Program-made: the position numbers and the translations under genes
Assembly (NCBI RefSeq): GCF_009829075.1
Contig: NZ_WUQZ01000025.1
Location: forward strand, 1 to 47,005
DNA: 47,005 nucleotides
Reading direction: 5' to 3'
Origin: Sphingobacterium composti
GTDB taxonomy: Bacteria > Bacteroidota > Bacteroidia > Sphingobacteriales > Sphingobacteriaceae
The notes under the pieces: model-generated
Seen by the model: the letters and a program-made list of their open reading frames with translations, nothing else
Told to the model about the DNA's origin: nothing
Database searches by the model: none
Part shown: piece by piece, positions 15,590 through 25,205 of the stretch
Layout: every line of letters starts with the position of its first letter
How positions within the stretch are numbered: position 1 is the first letter of the stretch

Positions 15590-16924
15590 TTACCGGTTAA
15601 ATAATAAGCGGTGTCCTGATCCAACTTCGATGATTTGACCATTCGAGTATGCTAAATTTCCTGACACAATAGTATGTTCAATAGTTGATGTAAATATATG
15701 ATTTTCAAAAGGCGACCAACCGCATTTTGAAAGAATATTTTGACGTGTGACCTCGTACCGTTTATTTAAATTCACCAATACCAAATCCGCCCAGAATCCT
15801 TCACGGATAAATCCACGTTGCTCAATTTGAAAACATGTAGCTGTATTATGCGCTGTCTTTTGCACTAATTGTTCCAAAGTCAATTTACCTTGACTAACCA
15901 TATCCAATAAAGCTAACAATGCATGTTGCACCAATGGTCCTCCTGACGGAGCTTGTAAATACGACTGTTCTTTTTCTTCGATAGTATGTGGCGCGTGATC
16001 CGTAGCAATCACGTCAATATGACTATCCAATACAGCTTTCAAAATTTGATCTCTATCTGAAGCTGTCTTTACCGCTGGATTCCACTTGATGTAATTTCCT
16101 TTGGTTTTGTAATCTTCGTCCGAAAACCAAAGATGATGCACACAAGCTTCAGCAGTAATTCTTTTTTGTTCTAATGGAATTGAGTTATCAAACAAAGCTG
16201 TTTCTCTACCTGTAGAAATATGCAAAATATGTAAGCGCGTGTTATTCTTTTTGGCTAATTCAACGGCTTTAGATGATGACAAATAACAAGCCTCTGCTGA
16301 GCGAATCAATGGATGCATTTCTATCGTAATATTATCACCATATTTTTCCTTGTAAGCAGCAAGATTCGCTTTAATAGTAGCCTCGTCTTCACAGTGTGTA
16401 GCAATCAAAGTTGGAGAATTTTTAAAAATATTTTCTAAAGCAGTTTCGTTGTCTACCAACATATTTCCTGTTGATGAACCCATAAATACTTTCACACCAC
16501 AGACATCACGAGGATTTGTTTTCAATACTTCGTCAATATTATCATTTCCCGCTCCCATAAAGAAAGAATAATTTGCTAACGAAGAATCTTGACCTATATC
16601 GTATTTATCTTGAAGTAACTTTTGAGTTAATGTGTTTGGCACTGTATTCGGCATTTCCATAAAGGAAGTAGTACCACCAGCTACAGCAGCACGACTTTCT
16701 GTATAAATATTCGCTTTATAAGTTAAGCCTGGCTCTCTAAAATGTACTTGATCATCAATTAAGCCAGGAAGCAGATGTAATCCTTCTGCATTAATCTCCT
16801 GATCTGCATTAATATCAATTTGAGGTGCTAATTTTTCAATGCGTCCATTTTTTATATAAACATCCAAAACCTGAGTAGTTCCTTCATTTACGACTTGTGC
16901 ATTTTTGATGAGTATAGATGACAT
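15590..16924 (-). CDS. pyrC: Dihydroorotase
   Basis: The 444-residue protein (ATG 16924, MSSILIKNAQ; an upstream ATG at 16954 is less likely) closes carbamoyl-aspartate to dihydroorotate in pyrimidine synthesis. It is of the class I, amidohydrolase type. Visible features are the metal loop LIDDQVHFREPG, substrate segment EMPNTVPNT, KVFMGSSTGNM, the metal His in ATHCEDE and LHILHIST, and the catalytic Asp in ATDHAPHT. In the first motif the usual HxH is Gln59-Val-His61: one metal-ligand His is replaced by Gln. All other ligands are present, so activity with altered metal binding is possible; a related hydantoinase-like role cannot be excluded. First gene of the pyrC-ldcA-M14 operon. Confidence 0.9.
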   Translation of the reverse strand: MSSILIKNAQVVNEGTTQVLDVYIKNGRIEKLAPQIDINADQEINAEGLHLLPGLIDDQVHFREPGLTYKANIYTESRAAVAGGTTSFMEMPNTVPNTLTQKLLQDKYDIGQDSSLANYSFFMGAGNDNIDEVLKTNPRDVCGVKVFMGSSTGNMLVDNETALENIFKNSPTLIATHCEDEATIKANLAAYKEKYGDNITIEMHPLIRSAEACYLSSSKAVELAKKNNTRLHILHISTGRETALFDNSIPLEQKRITAEACVHHLWFSDEDYKTKGNYIKWNPAVKTASDRDQILKAVLDSHIDVIATDHAPHTIEEKEQSYLQAPSGGPLVQHALLALLDMVSQGKLTLEQLVQKTAHNTATCFQIEQRGFIREGFWADLVLVNLNKRYEVTRQNILSKCGWSPFENHIFTSTIEHTIVSGNLAYSNGQIIEVGSGHRLLFNR

Positions 16925-17086
16925 TATATATGATATGTTTGTATATACAAACATAATAAATTGACATCTATTATTTGACTTAAATTGGTTTTGAATATTA
17001 CTATAAACAAGGATAGCTTACGTTTTAGTTATGTTGCATTCTTCTATTATAAGTTTAAATATTCTGAATTATTCTTATGAATAAAA

Positions 17087-17120
17087 AATGAGGCTATTCT
17101 AAAATTAGAATAGCCTCATT
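17087..17120 (-). terminator. Rho-independent terminator of acnB
   Basis: A 16-bp perfect stem AATGAGGCTATTCTAA / TTAGAATAGCCTCATT lies 26 bases downstream of the acnB stop and is followed on the minus strand by TTTTATTC. It is a strong terminator. The rest of the 16925-17145 gap must hold the pyrC promoter, but I see no clear consensus match there. Confidence 0.92.
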
Positions 17121-17145
17121 ACTATATTATATTTAAATCGGAAAC

Positions 17146-19908
17146 CTACTTCGTAGAAATTGGTTGGAATTTAGTTAAGTTAATTCCTTCAACTGCTGAT
17201 TTATACTCTTCGATTGTAGGGATACGACCTAAGATAGCTGACAACACGACTACTGGCGTAGATGCTAATAAAGACTCACCTTTTTTGCCATCTCTATCTT
17301 CCACTACACGACCTTGGAAAAGACGCGTAGAAGTTGCCATTACAGTATCACCTTTAGCAGCTTTCTCTTGGTTACCCATACATAAGTTACATCCAGGACG
17401 CTCTAAATAAAGAATATTTTCGTATTCTGTACGAGCTGCTGATTTTGGCATTGCATCGTTGAATTCGAACCCAGAATATTTTTGTAAAAATTCCCAATCT
17501 CCTTCTGCTTTCAATTCATCAATAATATTATAAGTTGGTGCCGCCACTACTAATGGCGCATTGAATGAAACGTAACCTTTTTGTGCTTCCACGTTTTTCA
17601 ACATTTGCGAAACGATTTTTAAATCGTCTTTGTGCACCATACAAGAACCGACGAAACCTAAATCAACTTTCTTGTCTCCACCGTAGAACGATAAGTCGCG
17701 AATAGTATCATGTGTATAACGTTTCGAAACATCAGCATTATTTACATCTGGATCCGCAATCATTGGCTCGTCAATGATATCCAAATCAATCACCACTTCT
17801 GCATAATACTTAGCATTTGCATCTGGTTGTAAAGCTGGCTTTTCACCCGAACGAATTTCAGCAATACGTTTGTTTGCTTTGTCAATTAACCCTTGTAAAA
17901 CTTGATTATGGTTATCCATACCCTTATCAATCATGATTTGGATACGAGATTTAGCGATTTCTAATGATTCGATTAATGTCTCATCTTGAGAAATACAGAT
18001 AGAAGCTTTAGCTTTCATCTCTGCCGTCCAATCCGTGAATGTGAAGGCTTGGTCAGCTAATAATGTACCGATGTGCACCTCGATGATACGACCTTGGAAT
18101 ACATTTTCACCATCGAATTGTTGCAACATTTGCAATTGTGTAGCATGTACCACGTCACGGAAATCCATGTGCTCTTTCATTTGACCTTTGAAAGTAACTT
18201 TCACAGATTCTGGAATTGGCATGGAAGCCTCACCAGTCGCCAAAGCTAATGCTACAGTACCTGAGTCAGCACCGAAAGCTACACCTTTAGACATACGTGT
18301 ATGTGAGTCACCTCCAATGATGATAGCCCATTCGTCCACTGTAATATCATTCAACACTTTATGAATAACATCAGTCATCGCGTGGTATTCACCTTTAGGG
18401 TCACGAGCAGTGATTACCCCAAACTCGTTCATGAATTTCATCAACTTAGGAATATTAGCTTGTGCCTTCTTATCCCAAACTGATGCTGTATGACAACCTG
18501 ATTGGTAAGCACCATCTACGCCTGGCGCAATAACTGTAGCGGCCATTGCTTCTAACTCTTGTGCAGTCATCAAACCAGTAGTATCTTGAGAACCTACAAT
18601 GTTTACTTTCACACGAACGTCAGAACCAGCGTGTAATATTTTACCCGGAGCAACACCAACTGCATTTCTGTTGAAGATTTTCTCAACTGCAGTCAATCCT
18701 ACACCTTCTTTAGTAACTTCTTTTGCTGGTGCAAATACTTGCGGTGCTTCGATGCCTAAAGTTTGTGCCGCGAAAGTTTGAATTTTCTTACCAAAAACGA
18801 TTGCGTAGGAACCACCAGCTCTGATAAACTCTAATTTTTGTGGTGTGAAAGATTTAGAAATATCTTTTAACTCAACATCACCGTTGTATAATTTTTTAGT
18901 TTTTGTATTGATGGTCAACACAGTACCTGTAGCAACAGAGTAAGCTTGCTCCAATACAACATCACCATTTTCATCACGAACTACGTTTCCGTTTTCGTCC
19001 GTTTTCTTCACCCAGTTTTGCAAGTCGATACCGATACCACCAGTTACATCTACTGTAGTCAAGAAAATTGGAGAAATACCGTTTGTACCTGCTACAATAG
19101 GTGCAATATTTACGAAAGGAATATATTGAGATGCTTGTTTACCTGTCCATAATGCTACGTTATTCACTCCTGACATACGTGAAGAACCCACACCCATAGT
19201 TCCTTTTTCAGCGATTAACATTACGCTTGCATCAGGATGTTGTCTTTTTAAGTCTTCAATCTCAGCTTGAGCCTCAGGCGTAATCATACATTTACCATGC
19301 AATTCACGGTCCGAACGTGAGTGCGCTTGGTTACCTGGAGATAATAAATCCGTAGAGATATCACCTTCAGCAGCAATATAAGTAACTACCTTAATTTCTT
19401 CTGGAACTTCCGGAAGCTTAGTGAAAAATTCTGCTTTCGCATAGCTTTCTAAAATATCTTTTGCGATAGCGTTACCTGCTTCGTAAGCAACTTTCAAACG
19501 GTTTGTGTCTGCATCATACAAGAAAACTTGAGTTTTCAATACTTCAGCAGCTTGCTTAGCGATATCTTCGTTTTCGCCTAATGCGATATCTAATAATACT
19601 TTAATAGATGGTCCACCTTTCATGTGAGATAATAACTCAAATGCGAAAGTTGGAGTAATCTCAGCAACTACCTCTTGACCTAAAATAATTTCTTTTAAGA
19701 ATTGAGCTTTTACAGCTGCCGCAGGCGTAGTACCTGGCAATGTATTATAAATAAACAAACGCAAAGATTCTTCTCTGTGTTCATTATTTAAATCTTTAAT
19801 TTGTGCAATAACTTCGCTCAAAAGTTCTGCTCCATCAATTGGTTTAGGATGTAATCCTTGACCTTTTCGTTCTACAACCTCTTGTACGTAATCGTTGTAA
19901 ATACTCAT
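17146..19908 (-). CDS. acnB: Aconitate hydratase B / 2-methylisocitrate dehydratase
   Basis: This 920-residue enzyme is of the AcnB family, in which an N-terminal HEAT-like domain and the swivel domain precede the catalytic domains, an order different from AcnA. It interconverts citrate and isocitrate and often acts on 2-methylisocitrate. The [4Fe-4S] ligands are Cys756 (GSCMVHKDD) and Cys840/Cys843 (PGCNLCMGN). GGDSHTRMSKGV and the substrate-binding VGSSRMSG are present. It is about 55 residues longer than E. coli AcnB (865), with extra sequence around residues 300-400 (charged DENGNVVRDENGDVV). It is a single gene with its own terminator. Its coexistence with AcnA suggests condition-dependent use, for example AcnA under oxidative stress (inference from E. 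coli). Confidence 0.97.
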   Translation of the reverse strand: MSIYNDYVQEVVERKGQGLHPKPIDGAELLSEVIAQIKDLNNEHREESLRLFIYNTLPGTTPAAAVKAQFLKEIILGQEVVAEITPTFAFELLSHMKGGPSIKVLLDIALGENEDIAKQAAEVLKTQVFLYDADTNRLKVAYEAGNAIAKDILESYAKAEFFTKLPEVPEEIKVVTYIAAEGDISTDLLSPGNQAHSRSDRELHGKCMITPEAQAEIEDLKRQHPDASVMLIAEKGTMGVGSSRMSGVNNVALWTGKQASQYIPFVNIAPIVAGTNGISPIFLTTVDVTGGIGIDLQNWVKKTDENGNVVRDENGDVVLEQAYSVATGTVLTINTKTKKLYNGDVELKDISKSFTPQKLEFIRAGGSYAIVFGKKIQTFAAQTLGIEAPQVFAPAKEVTKEGVGLTAVEKIFNRNAVGVAPGKILHAGSDVRVKVNIVGSQDTTGLMTAQELEAMAATVIAPGVDGAYQSGCHTASVWDKKAQANIPKLMKFMNEFGVITARDPKGEYHAMTDVIHKVLNDITVDEWAIIIGGDSHTRMSKGVAFGADSGTVALALATGEASMPIPESVKVTFKGQMKEHMDFRDVVHATQLQMLQQFDGENVFQGRIIEVHIGTLLADQAFTFTDWTAEMKAKASICISQDETLIESLEIAKSRIQIMIDKGMDNHNQVLQGLIDKANKRIAEIRSGEKPALQPDANAKYYAEVVIDLDIIDEPMIADPDVNNADVSKRYTHDTIRDLSFYGGDKKVDLGFVGSCMVHKDDLKIVSQMLKNVEAQKGYVSFNAPLVVAAPTYNIIDELKAEGDWEFLQKYSGFEFNDAMPKSAARTEYENILYLERPGCNLCMGNQEKAAKGDTVMATSTRLFQGRVVEDRDGKKGESLLASTPVVVLSAILGRIPTIEEYKSAVEGINLTKFQPISTK

Positions 19909-20189
19909 ATATTTAGTCTTTCTAAATTAAAAGGCAGTCAAATTCATTATTTAACTTCCTGTTTGTGTTACAAAATCAGCTACTACAACATTGAATAATA
20001 ACACTCTAATTATCCAAGATTCTACAGCCCCATCACTCTTGACTTGCTGATATTTTATTAAATTTCAACAAGTATTTTCGTGCGCAAAATTACTAAAAAT
20101 CAAGCGCTAATAAAACAACTGCGATTCGCAAAAATAATTTGGAATAATTCTAAACAACACAACAGTTAACTGATATTACTTATCAAAAA
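19909..20189. promoter_or_regulatory. acnB: acnB upstream region with a -7 element
   Basis: This gap of about 280 bases holds no reading frame I can support. On the minus strand TAATTTTG (20085-20092) fits the TAnnTTTG -7 element. A TTG lies 23 bases further upstream, slightly beyond the usual 19-21 base spacing. If this is the promoter, the acnB mRNA has a leader of about 170 bases, long enough to carry regulation. I did not recognise a known riboswitch in it. Confidence 0.4.
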
Positions 20190-20220
20190 AAAGCGACAAT
20201 TTATCAGAAATTGTCGCTTT
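20190..20220 (-). terminator. Rho-independent terminator of rpe
   Basis: A 13-bp perfect stem AAAGCGACAATTT-atcag-AAATTGTCGCTTT is followed on the minus strand by TTTTTGATAAG. It begins 7 bases after the rpe stop. Confidence 0.92.
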
Positions 20221-20227
20221 TAATTAT

Positions 20228-20908
20228 TTATGCTTGTTTTAATTCTACGTCAACAGCTTTGAGAGACGCAATTGTCACTATTGGATCTTCAGCTGTGAAT
20301 ACAAATGAACCTGCAACAAGTACATCAGCACCTGCATCCAACAATTGAGCCGCATTTGCAGTCGTTACACCCCCATCAATTTCTATCAATAAAGAATCGT
20401 TAACACCTGCTGCCAACGCTCTTAATTCTTTAATTTTTGAATAGGTATGCGGAATAAACTTCTGTCCTCCAAAACCTGGATTCACAGACATCAAACAAAC
20501 TAAATCAATATCTTGAATCACGTCTTTCAACAATTGAACTGAGGTATGTGGATTTAAAGCCACTCCTGCTTTACAACCTAATTCTTTAATTGCTGCTAGT
20601 GTACGGTGTAAATGTGTACACGCTTCATAGTGTACAGTAATCACCTCCGCACCATTGTCCTTGCACGTCTGTAAATAACGATCAGGATCTACAATCATTA
20701 AATGTACATCCAAAGGTTTTTGAGCATGCTTCGCAATAGCACTCATTACTGGAAAACCAAATGAAATGTTTGGCACAAAAACACCATCCATAATATCGAT
20801 GTGAAACCAATCTGCCTCACTCGAATTGACCATTTGAACATCTCTCGCTAAATTCCCAAAGTCTGCTGCTAAAACTGATGGAGCAATTAAATGTTTAGTA
20901 TTTGACAT
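20228..20908 (-). CDS. rpe: Ribulose-phosphate 3-epimerase
   Basis: The 226-residue TIM-barrel enzyme interconverts ribulose-5-phosphate and xylulose-5-phosphate in the pentose phosphate pathway. Family signatures are APSVLAADFGNL at the start, the metal/catalytic HIDIMDGVFVPN, VHYEA, MSVNPGFGGQKF and the phosphate-binding DGGVTTANAAQL near the C-terminus, with GADVLVAGSFVF. I take ATG 20908 (MSNTKHLIAPS), because the ATG at 20935 adds nine residues unlike the family. It is a single gene with its own terminator. Divergent from the pgpH-like gene. Confidence 0.96.
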   Translation of the reverse strand: MSNTKHLIAPSVLAADFGNLARDVQMVNSSEADWFHIDIMDGVFVPNISFGFPVMSAIAKHAQKPLDVHLMIVDPDRYLQTCKDNGAEVITVHYEACTHLHRTLAAIKELGCKAGVALNPHTSVQLLKDVIQDIDLVCLMSVNPGFGGQKFIPHTYSKIKELRALAAGVNDSLLIEIDGGVTTANAAQLLDAGADVLVAGSFVFTAEDPIVTIASLKAVDVELKQA

Positions 20909-21032
20909 GAATTTATTTATTAAAATTTTGGACAAAGATAGCGCTTAAAATTGCCCTTTTCAAAACTAAATACACTTATTGACATTGGATTAATAATCCA
21001 TTAGGATTACCAAAACTAAGGATAGAAATAGT

Positions 21033-21040
21033 TACTTTTG
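21033..21040 (+). promoter_or_regulatory. -7 element before the pgpH-like gene
   Basis: TACTTTTG fits TAnnTTTG and lies directly upstream of the gene. No TTG is found at the canonical -33 distance, so the promoter call is partial. If used, transcription would start at about 21047, which supports the GTG at 21077 as the translation start better than the TTG at 21050. Confidence 0.4.
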
Positions 21041-21049
21041 TTTATATAA

Positions 21050-23224
21050 TTGTATAATAACAAATTTTTATACTACGTGGCAAAACTCAAAATCAACTAC
21101 ATAGATAATAAATTGCAAAGCGAATCACCGTTTATAAAATACGGTATGCTTGTTTTGACGGTGTTTCTAATTTGCTTATTTCTACCAAAACAACCTCGTT
21201 TTGAGTATGAGTTTCAAAAAGGAAAAGCTTGGAATCACGACAACTTAGTTTCACCTTATAATTTTGCTATAAATAAAACCAAAGAAGAGCTCGATAGAGA
21301 TCGACAGTATATACTAAAAACCGTACAGCCTGTTTACAACCTGCAGCAAACAGCTAGTAAGGAACAAATTGATCTTTTTACAACTGATATAGCTGAAAAG
21401 TGGCAAAGTAGTCAAATGGATACAGTGCCTACTCTGGATATTCAAAAATATAAGCAAAAGGGCGTAGAAATTTTGACTTACGTTTATAACCGTGGAATTT
21501 TATCTTTGAACAATAGGTATCAAAATAAAGGTGATGATGCGGATAAAGTAAGTGAAACAGAGGCAAACTATAATTTTACCTTAATTGATAATAACCTTGC
21601 TACGCAAAAAAATACAGCAGATTGCTTCACTATAGAAACGGCGATAGAATATGCACATAATTCCATAGCCAAAGACGCAACTATTATCAAAAAACGTTGG
21701 CTTGAAGAAGTATTGAAAAATTACATTACAGTAAATTACATTTTCAATGAATCTTTGACTAACAAAATTGAGCAAACCGCCCTGAGCAATATTTCCACCA
21801 CTCGTGGAATGGTCCAAAAAGGGGAATTGATCGCCGAAAAAGACAAGATAGTCAATAACGATACGTACCAAAAACTCGAATCCCTAAGAAAGATTTTTGA
21901 AGACGAAGCGAGAATATCAGGAGACAAAACCTATGTAGCAATTGGACATTTCTTAGTTGTGGGATTAGCAATGAGCCTACTTATGGTCTTTCTATACTTT
22001 TTTAGAAAAAACATCTACAATAATAACAGATTACTTGCTATTATTTTCATCGTGATATTAGGTATGCTTGGTGTATTTTCATGGGCATTACATTTGCGTG
22101 TCTCCAGTCTATATTTCATCCCCTATTGTGGCGTACCTATTATCTTTCGTATTCTATTTGACACACGTGTAGCGTTAAATATCCATTTATTAATGGTATT
22201 AATTACAGCATTGTTTGTGCCCAATAGCTACGATTTTGTTTTCTTGCAATTTATGTCTGGCTTAGTAGCAATTTATAGCATTAAGACAATGGTGAAGCGT
22301 GAGCAATTTTTGATTTCTAGCTTACTCATTTTGGCTACTTATATCATTGGATTTATAGGATTGGTATTAACAAGAAATGGTTCTTTTAGTAGTATATATT
22401 GGATTGATATTTTACCATTTTTTGTCAGCGTAGGTTTAACCCTATTAGCATACCCTTTGATTTATGCATTTGAAAAATTATTTGGAATCGTTTCTGACCT
22501 AACCTTAATGGAGCTTACAAACTCCAATTCAAAATTATTACGAGAATTATCACTTAAAGCGCCAGGAACTTTCCAGCATTCCCTGCAAGTTGCAAATCTT
22601 GCGGAAGCTGCGATTTATAAAATCGGTGGGAATTCGTTATTGATTCGTGCAGGAGCACTTTATCATGATATTGGAAAAATTGTGAATCCTCTTTATTTTA
22701 TCGAAAATCAGAAAACTGGAATTAATCCACATGAGGAACTTACGTCTGAACAAAGTGCACAAATTATCATCTCGCACGTATTAAAAGGCATCGAAATAGC
22801 AAAGCGTCATCAATTGCCTGAAGTTATTATTGATTTCATAAAAACCCACCATGGAACGACACGTGTGGATTACTTTTACAATGAATTTCTTAAAAACAAC
22901 CCCGATAAACTGGTTGATGAAACACTTTTTCATTACCCAGGCCCCATTCCCTTTTCTAAAGAGACTGCAGTATTGATGTTGGCAGATTCGGTAGAAGCTG
23001 CTGCGAGATCTTTAAAAGAACCTACCAAGGATTCTATCAGTAATCTAGTTGATAAAATAGTAGACTATAAATTGGTTCAAAAGCAGTTTAGTAATGCCAA
23101 CATTACATTGAAAGATATTTCGGATGTTAGTGCTATTTTTAAAAGTATGTTGATGAGCATTTATCATGTGCGCATTGATTATGATATCAGCAAAAGAAAA
23201 GATTCAGCAAGAATAAAATTATAA
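21050..23224 (+). CDS. 7TM-HD phosphodiesterase, PgpH family (c-di-AMP hydrolase)
   Basis: The protein has up to 724 residues. After one N-terminal membrane segment (GMLVLTVFLICLFLP) comes a periplasmic 7TMR-HDED domain (about 50-285), then seven hydrophobic helices (about 295-480), then a cytoplasmic HD domain with FQHSLQVANLA, ALYHDIGKI and THHGTT. PgpH-type proteins degrade cyclic di-AMP, which controls potassium and osmotic balance and wall stress. The metal-binding histidines and aspartates of the HD domain are intact, so it should be active. The start is uncertain: TTG at 21050 or GTG at 21077 (VAKLKINY). Monocistronic; no terminator seen before tRNA-Ser. Confidence 0.92.
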   Translation: MYNNKFLYYVAKLKINYIDNKLQSESPFIKYGMLVLTVFLICLFLPKQPRFEYEFQKGKAWNHDNLVSPYNFAINKTKEELDRDRQYILKTVQPVYNLQQTASKEQIDLFTTDIAEKWQSSQMDTVPTLDIQKYKQKGVEILTYVYNRGILSLNNRYQNKGDDADKVSETEANYNFTLIDNNLATQKNTADCFTIETAIEYAHNSIAKDATIIKKRWLEEVLKNYITVNYIFNESLTNKIEQTALSNISTTRGMVQKGELIAEKDKIVNNDTYQKLESLRKIFEDEARISGDKTYVAIGHFLVVGLAMSLLMVFLYFFRKNIYNNNRLLAIIFIVILGMLGVFSWALHLRVSSLYFIPYCGVPIIFRILFDTRVALNIHLLMVLITALFVPNSYDFVFLQFMSGLVAIYSIKTMVKREQFLISSLLILATYIIGFIGLVLTRNGSFSSIYWIDILPFFVSVGLTLLAYPLIYAFEKLFGIVSDLTLMELTNSNSKLLRELSLKAPGTFQHSLQVANLAEAAIYKIGGNSLLIRAGALYHDIGKIVNPLYFIENQKTGINPHEELTSEQSAQIIISHVLKGIEIAKRHQLPEVIIDFIKTHHGTTRVDYFYNEFLKNNPDKLVDETLFHYPGPIPFSKETAVLMLADSVEAAARSLKEPTKDSISNLVDKIVDYKLVQKQFSNANITLKDISDVSAIFKSMLMSIYHVRIDYDISKRKDSARIKL

Positions 23225-23287
23225 TTATTGACTCTCAGATTGTTAATAATAAACAACAAAAAATTATCAAAAAAACTACTTTCAAAG

Positions 23288-23318
23288 TTTGTAGAATCGA
23301 TTTTTTGCTTTATGTTTG
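23288..23318 (+). promoter_or_regulatory. Bacteroidota sigma promoter of tRNA-Ser
   Basis: TTTG (23288-23291), 19 bases, then TATGTTTG (23311-23318) is a perfect match to the -33/-7 promoter of Bacteroidota primary sigma factor. It ends 14 bases before the tRNA gene. Confidence 0.9.
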
Positions 23319-23332
23319 CAATGTCGAAACAC

Positions 23333-23424
<92 letters not shown>

Positions 23425-23431
23425 ACCTACA

Positions 23432-23455
23432 AAAGCTCAACATTTGTTGAGCTTT
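23432..23455 (+). terminator. Terminator after tRNA-Ser
   Basis: An 11-bp stem AAAGCTCAACA-tt-TGTTGAGCTTT runs into TTTTC nine bases after the encoded CCA. It ends the tRNA-Ser transcript. Confidence 0.9.
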
Positions 23456-23516
23456 TTCTATTAACCAAATTGAATAAAAATTACTTTATTTGGATATCCA
23501 AGTGCCTTTCATAATA

Positions 23517-24440
23517 TTACACATTATATTCTATAATTTTATCCAATCGACTTGAATAATCATTCAGCTGATTTCTGTCGCCACTGTTTAATTCTAGTAC
23601 CAACCATTCACCAGTATAATTAATCATCTTTAAAGCCTGCATAACAACTTTCCAATCTACATCACCTTCTGTTAGTGGTACACCAAAACCTTTACTTAAC
23701 CCCTGCTCATTCATAACCTTACGGCTAAATTCTTTGATATGAACATTGAAAATACGTTTACCTAAGGATTCTATCCAATGTTCTGGCCAGCCGTAACGCA
23801 ATACATTGCCCACATCAAAATACCAACCTACTAAAGGATGATTAATTTCATCCACAAAACGTTTAGCTTCTACTGGACTTAAAATAAAATTGTTCCAAAC
23901 ATTTTCTAATGCTATTTTAATCTTGTGCTTTTCAGCATAAGGAATCAGTTTACGAATGTTCTTTTGTGCAATTTGGTAAGCTACCTCGTAAGAAACGGAA
24001 GAATTCACTACACCAGGTACGACCAAAACTGTATTTCCACCTAATTGTTTAGTTTCCTCAATTGACTGTGCAATGGAAGTTATGATTTCCTTCTGAACTG
24101 TCTCTTCTGGGCTTGAAAGGGGTTTAGACCAATGATCTTTATTTACCGTACCCAATATCTCTAAACCTGTCGTATCACGCGCTCTTAGTAATTCTTTTAT
24201 ATCTAAAGCACCTGGTGAATTCACTTCAATACCATGATAGCCCAAATCTTTTACCAACTTGAATTTATCCAATACTGATAAATCTTCTTTTATCATATAG
24301 TAGCTAATTCCCTTTTTTAGCTTTAATTTATTTTGATTTGGCTTCAAAGCAGTATTTTGAACCGAATAAGAAAGATTATCGGCAATTAGAGTGGAAGCGA
24401 ATAAGGACGATGTGGCTGCAATAAATGCTTTACGATTCAT
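23517..24440 (-). CDS. Sugar-phosphate isomerase/epimerase-like protein (exported)
   Basis: The 307-residue protein is an AP-endonuclease-2/xylose-isomerase-type TIM barrel. Its N-terminus MNRKAFIAATSSLFASTLIA is a signal peptide of the kind (N-R-K-x-F) found on exported relatives in Bacteroidota. Barrel motifs include GYHGIEVNS, IALENVWNNF with a metal-binding Glu, GWYFDVGNVLRYG and FNVHIKEFSR, and EWLVLELNSG near the end. The sugar substrate cannot be inferred from sequence. It is separated from cmk by a terminator hairpin upstream, so it has its own transcription unit or is read from cmk only by readthrough. Confidence 0.85.
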   Translation of the reverse strand: MNRKAFIAATSSLFASTLIADNLSYSVQNTALKPNQNKLKLKKGISYYMIKEDLSVLDKFKLVKDLGYHGIEVNSPGALDIKELLRARDTTGLEILGTVNKDHWSKPLSSPEETVQKEIITSIAQSIEETKQLGGNTVLVVPGVVNSSVSYEVAYQIAQKNIRKLIPYAEKHKIKIALENVWNNFILSPVEAKRFVDEINHPLVGWYFDVGNVLRYGWPEHWIESLGKRIFNVHIKEFSRKVMNEQGLSKGFGVPLTEGDVDWKVVMQALKMINYTGEWLVLELNSGDRNQLNDYSSRLDKIIEYNV

Positions 24441-24464
24441 AATTTAGATGACTGTATAAATAAA

Positions 24465-24498
24465 AAAAGACTTTTATCTAAGATGATAAAAGTCTTTT
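24465..24498 (-). terminator. Rho-independent terminator of cmk
   Basis: A 14-bp perfect stem AAAAGACTTTTATC / GATAAAAGTCTTTT with a six-base loop, followed on the minus strand by TTTATT, lies about 28 bases after the cmk stop. It ends the topA-hypothetical-cmk unit. Confidence 0.9.
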
Positions 24499-24526
24499 AA
24501 AAACACAATAAAAATTACTGTATATC

Positions 24527-25204
24527 TTATTTTTTACGTTCGTTGAAATATTCTAATACAAAATCCAATTGATCGTCTTGAGTTAAATTAGAATTATCTA
24601 ATACAATGGCATCTTCTGCTTGACGTAATGGACTTTCTTCTCGTGTGCTATCAATATGATCACGATGAGCTAAGTTTTCGATGATTTCATCCAAAGTTAC
24701 TTGCTCTCCTTTGGCAACAAGCTCTGCATGACGACGATTAGCACGCACCAAAGGATCAGCTGTCATAAAGATTTTTAAATCTGCATCAGGAAAAACAGTG
24801 GTTCCGATATCTCGTCCATCCATCACAATATCACGGCGCGCACCCAATTGTTGTTGTTGAGCAACCATTGCATGACGAACTTCTTTGATTGCACTTACCT
24901 CACTTACTTTCTCAGAAACTTCCATTTGGCGAATTTCATCCGATATATCTTCACCATTTAATAAGATTTGAGTCTTATCCGTATTAGGAATAAAGTCAAT
25001 ATGAATATTTGCTAAAGCTGTCTTTATTGCTTCAGTATCTGTTATATCAATTCTATTTCTCAAGAAATACAAAGTGACAGCACGATACATCGCACCACTA
25101 TCGACAAATACAAAATTCAAACGCTTTGCGATAGCTTTAGCCACTGTACTCTTTCCACATGATGAAAAACCATCTATCGCAATAATAAAATTTTCTCTTT
25201 CCAT
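24527..25204 (-). CDS. cmk: Cytidylate kinase
   Basis: The 225-residue protein phosphorylates CMP and dCMP. The P-loop GFSSCGKST is at 12-20, followed by FVDSGAMYRAVT, the base-binding MDGRDIGTTVFPDADLKIFM and the lid arginine region ANRRHAE with the DSTREESPLRQAEDA block. I use ATG 25204 (MERENFIIAIDG) and not 25222, since the latter overlaps the preceding gene and adds six non-family residues. It starts one base after the stop of the 137-residue gene upstream. Confidence 0.96.
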   Translation of the reverse strand: MERENFIIAIDGFSSCGKSTVAKAIAKRLNFVFVDSGAMYRAVTLYFLRNRIDITDTEAIKTALANIHIDFIPNTDKTQILLNGEDISDEIRQMEVSEKVSEVSAIKEVRHAMVAQQQQLGARRDIVMDGRDIGTTVFPDADLKIFMTADPLVRANRRHAELVAKGEQVTLDEIIENLAHRDHIDSTREESPLRQAEDAIVLDNSNLTQDDQLDFVLEYFNERKK

Positions 25205-25205
25205 C

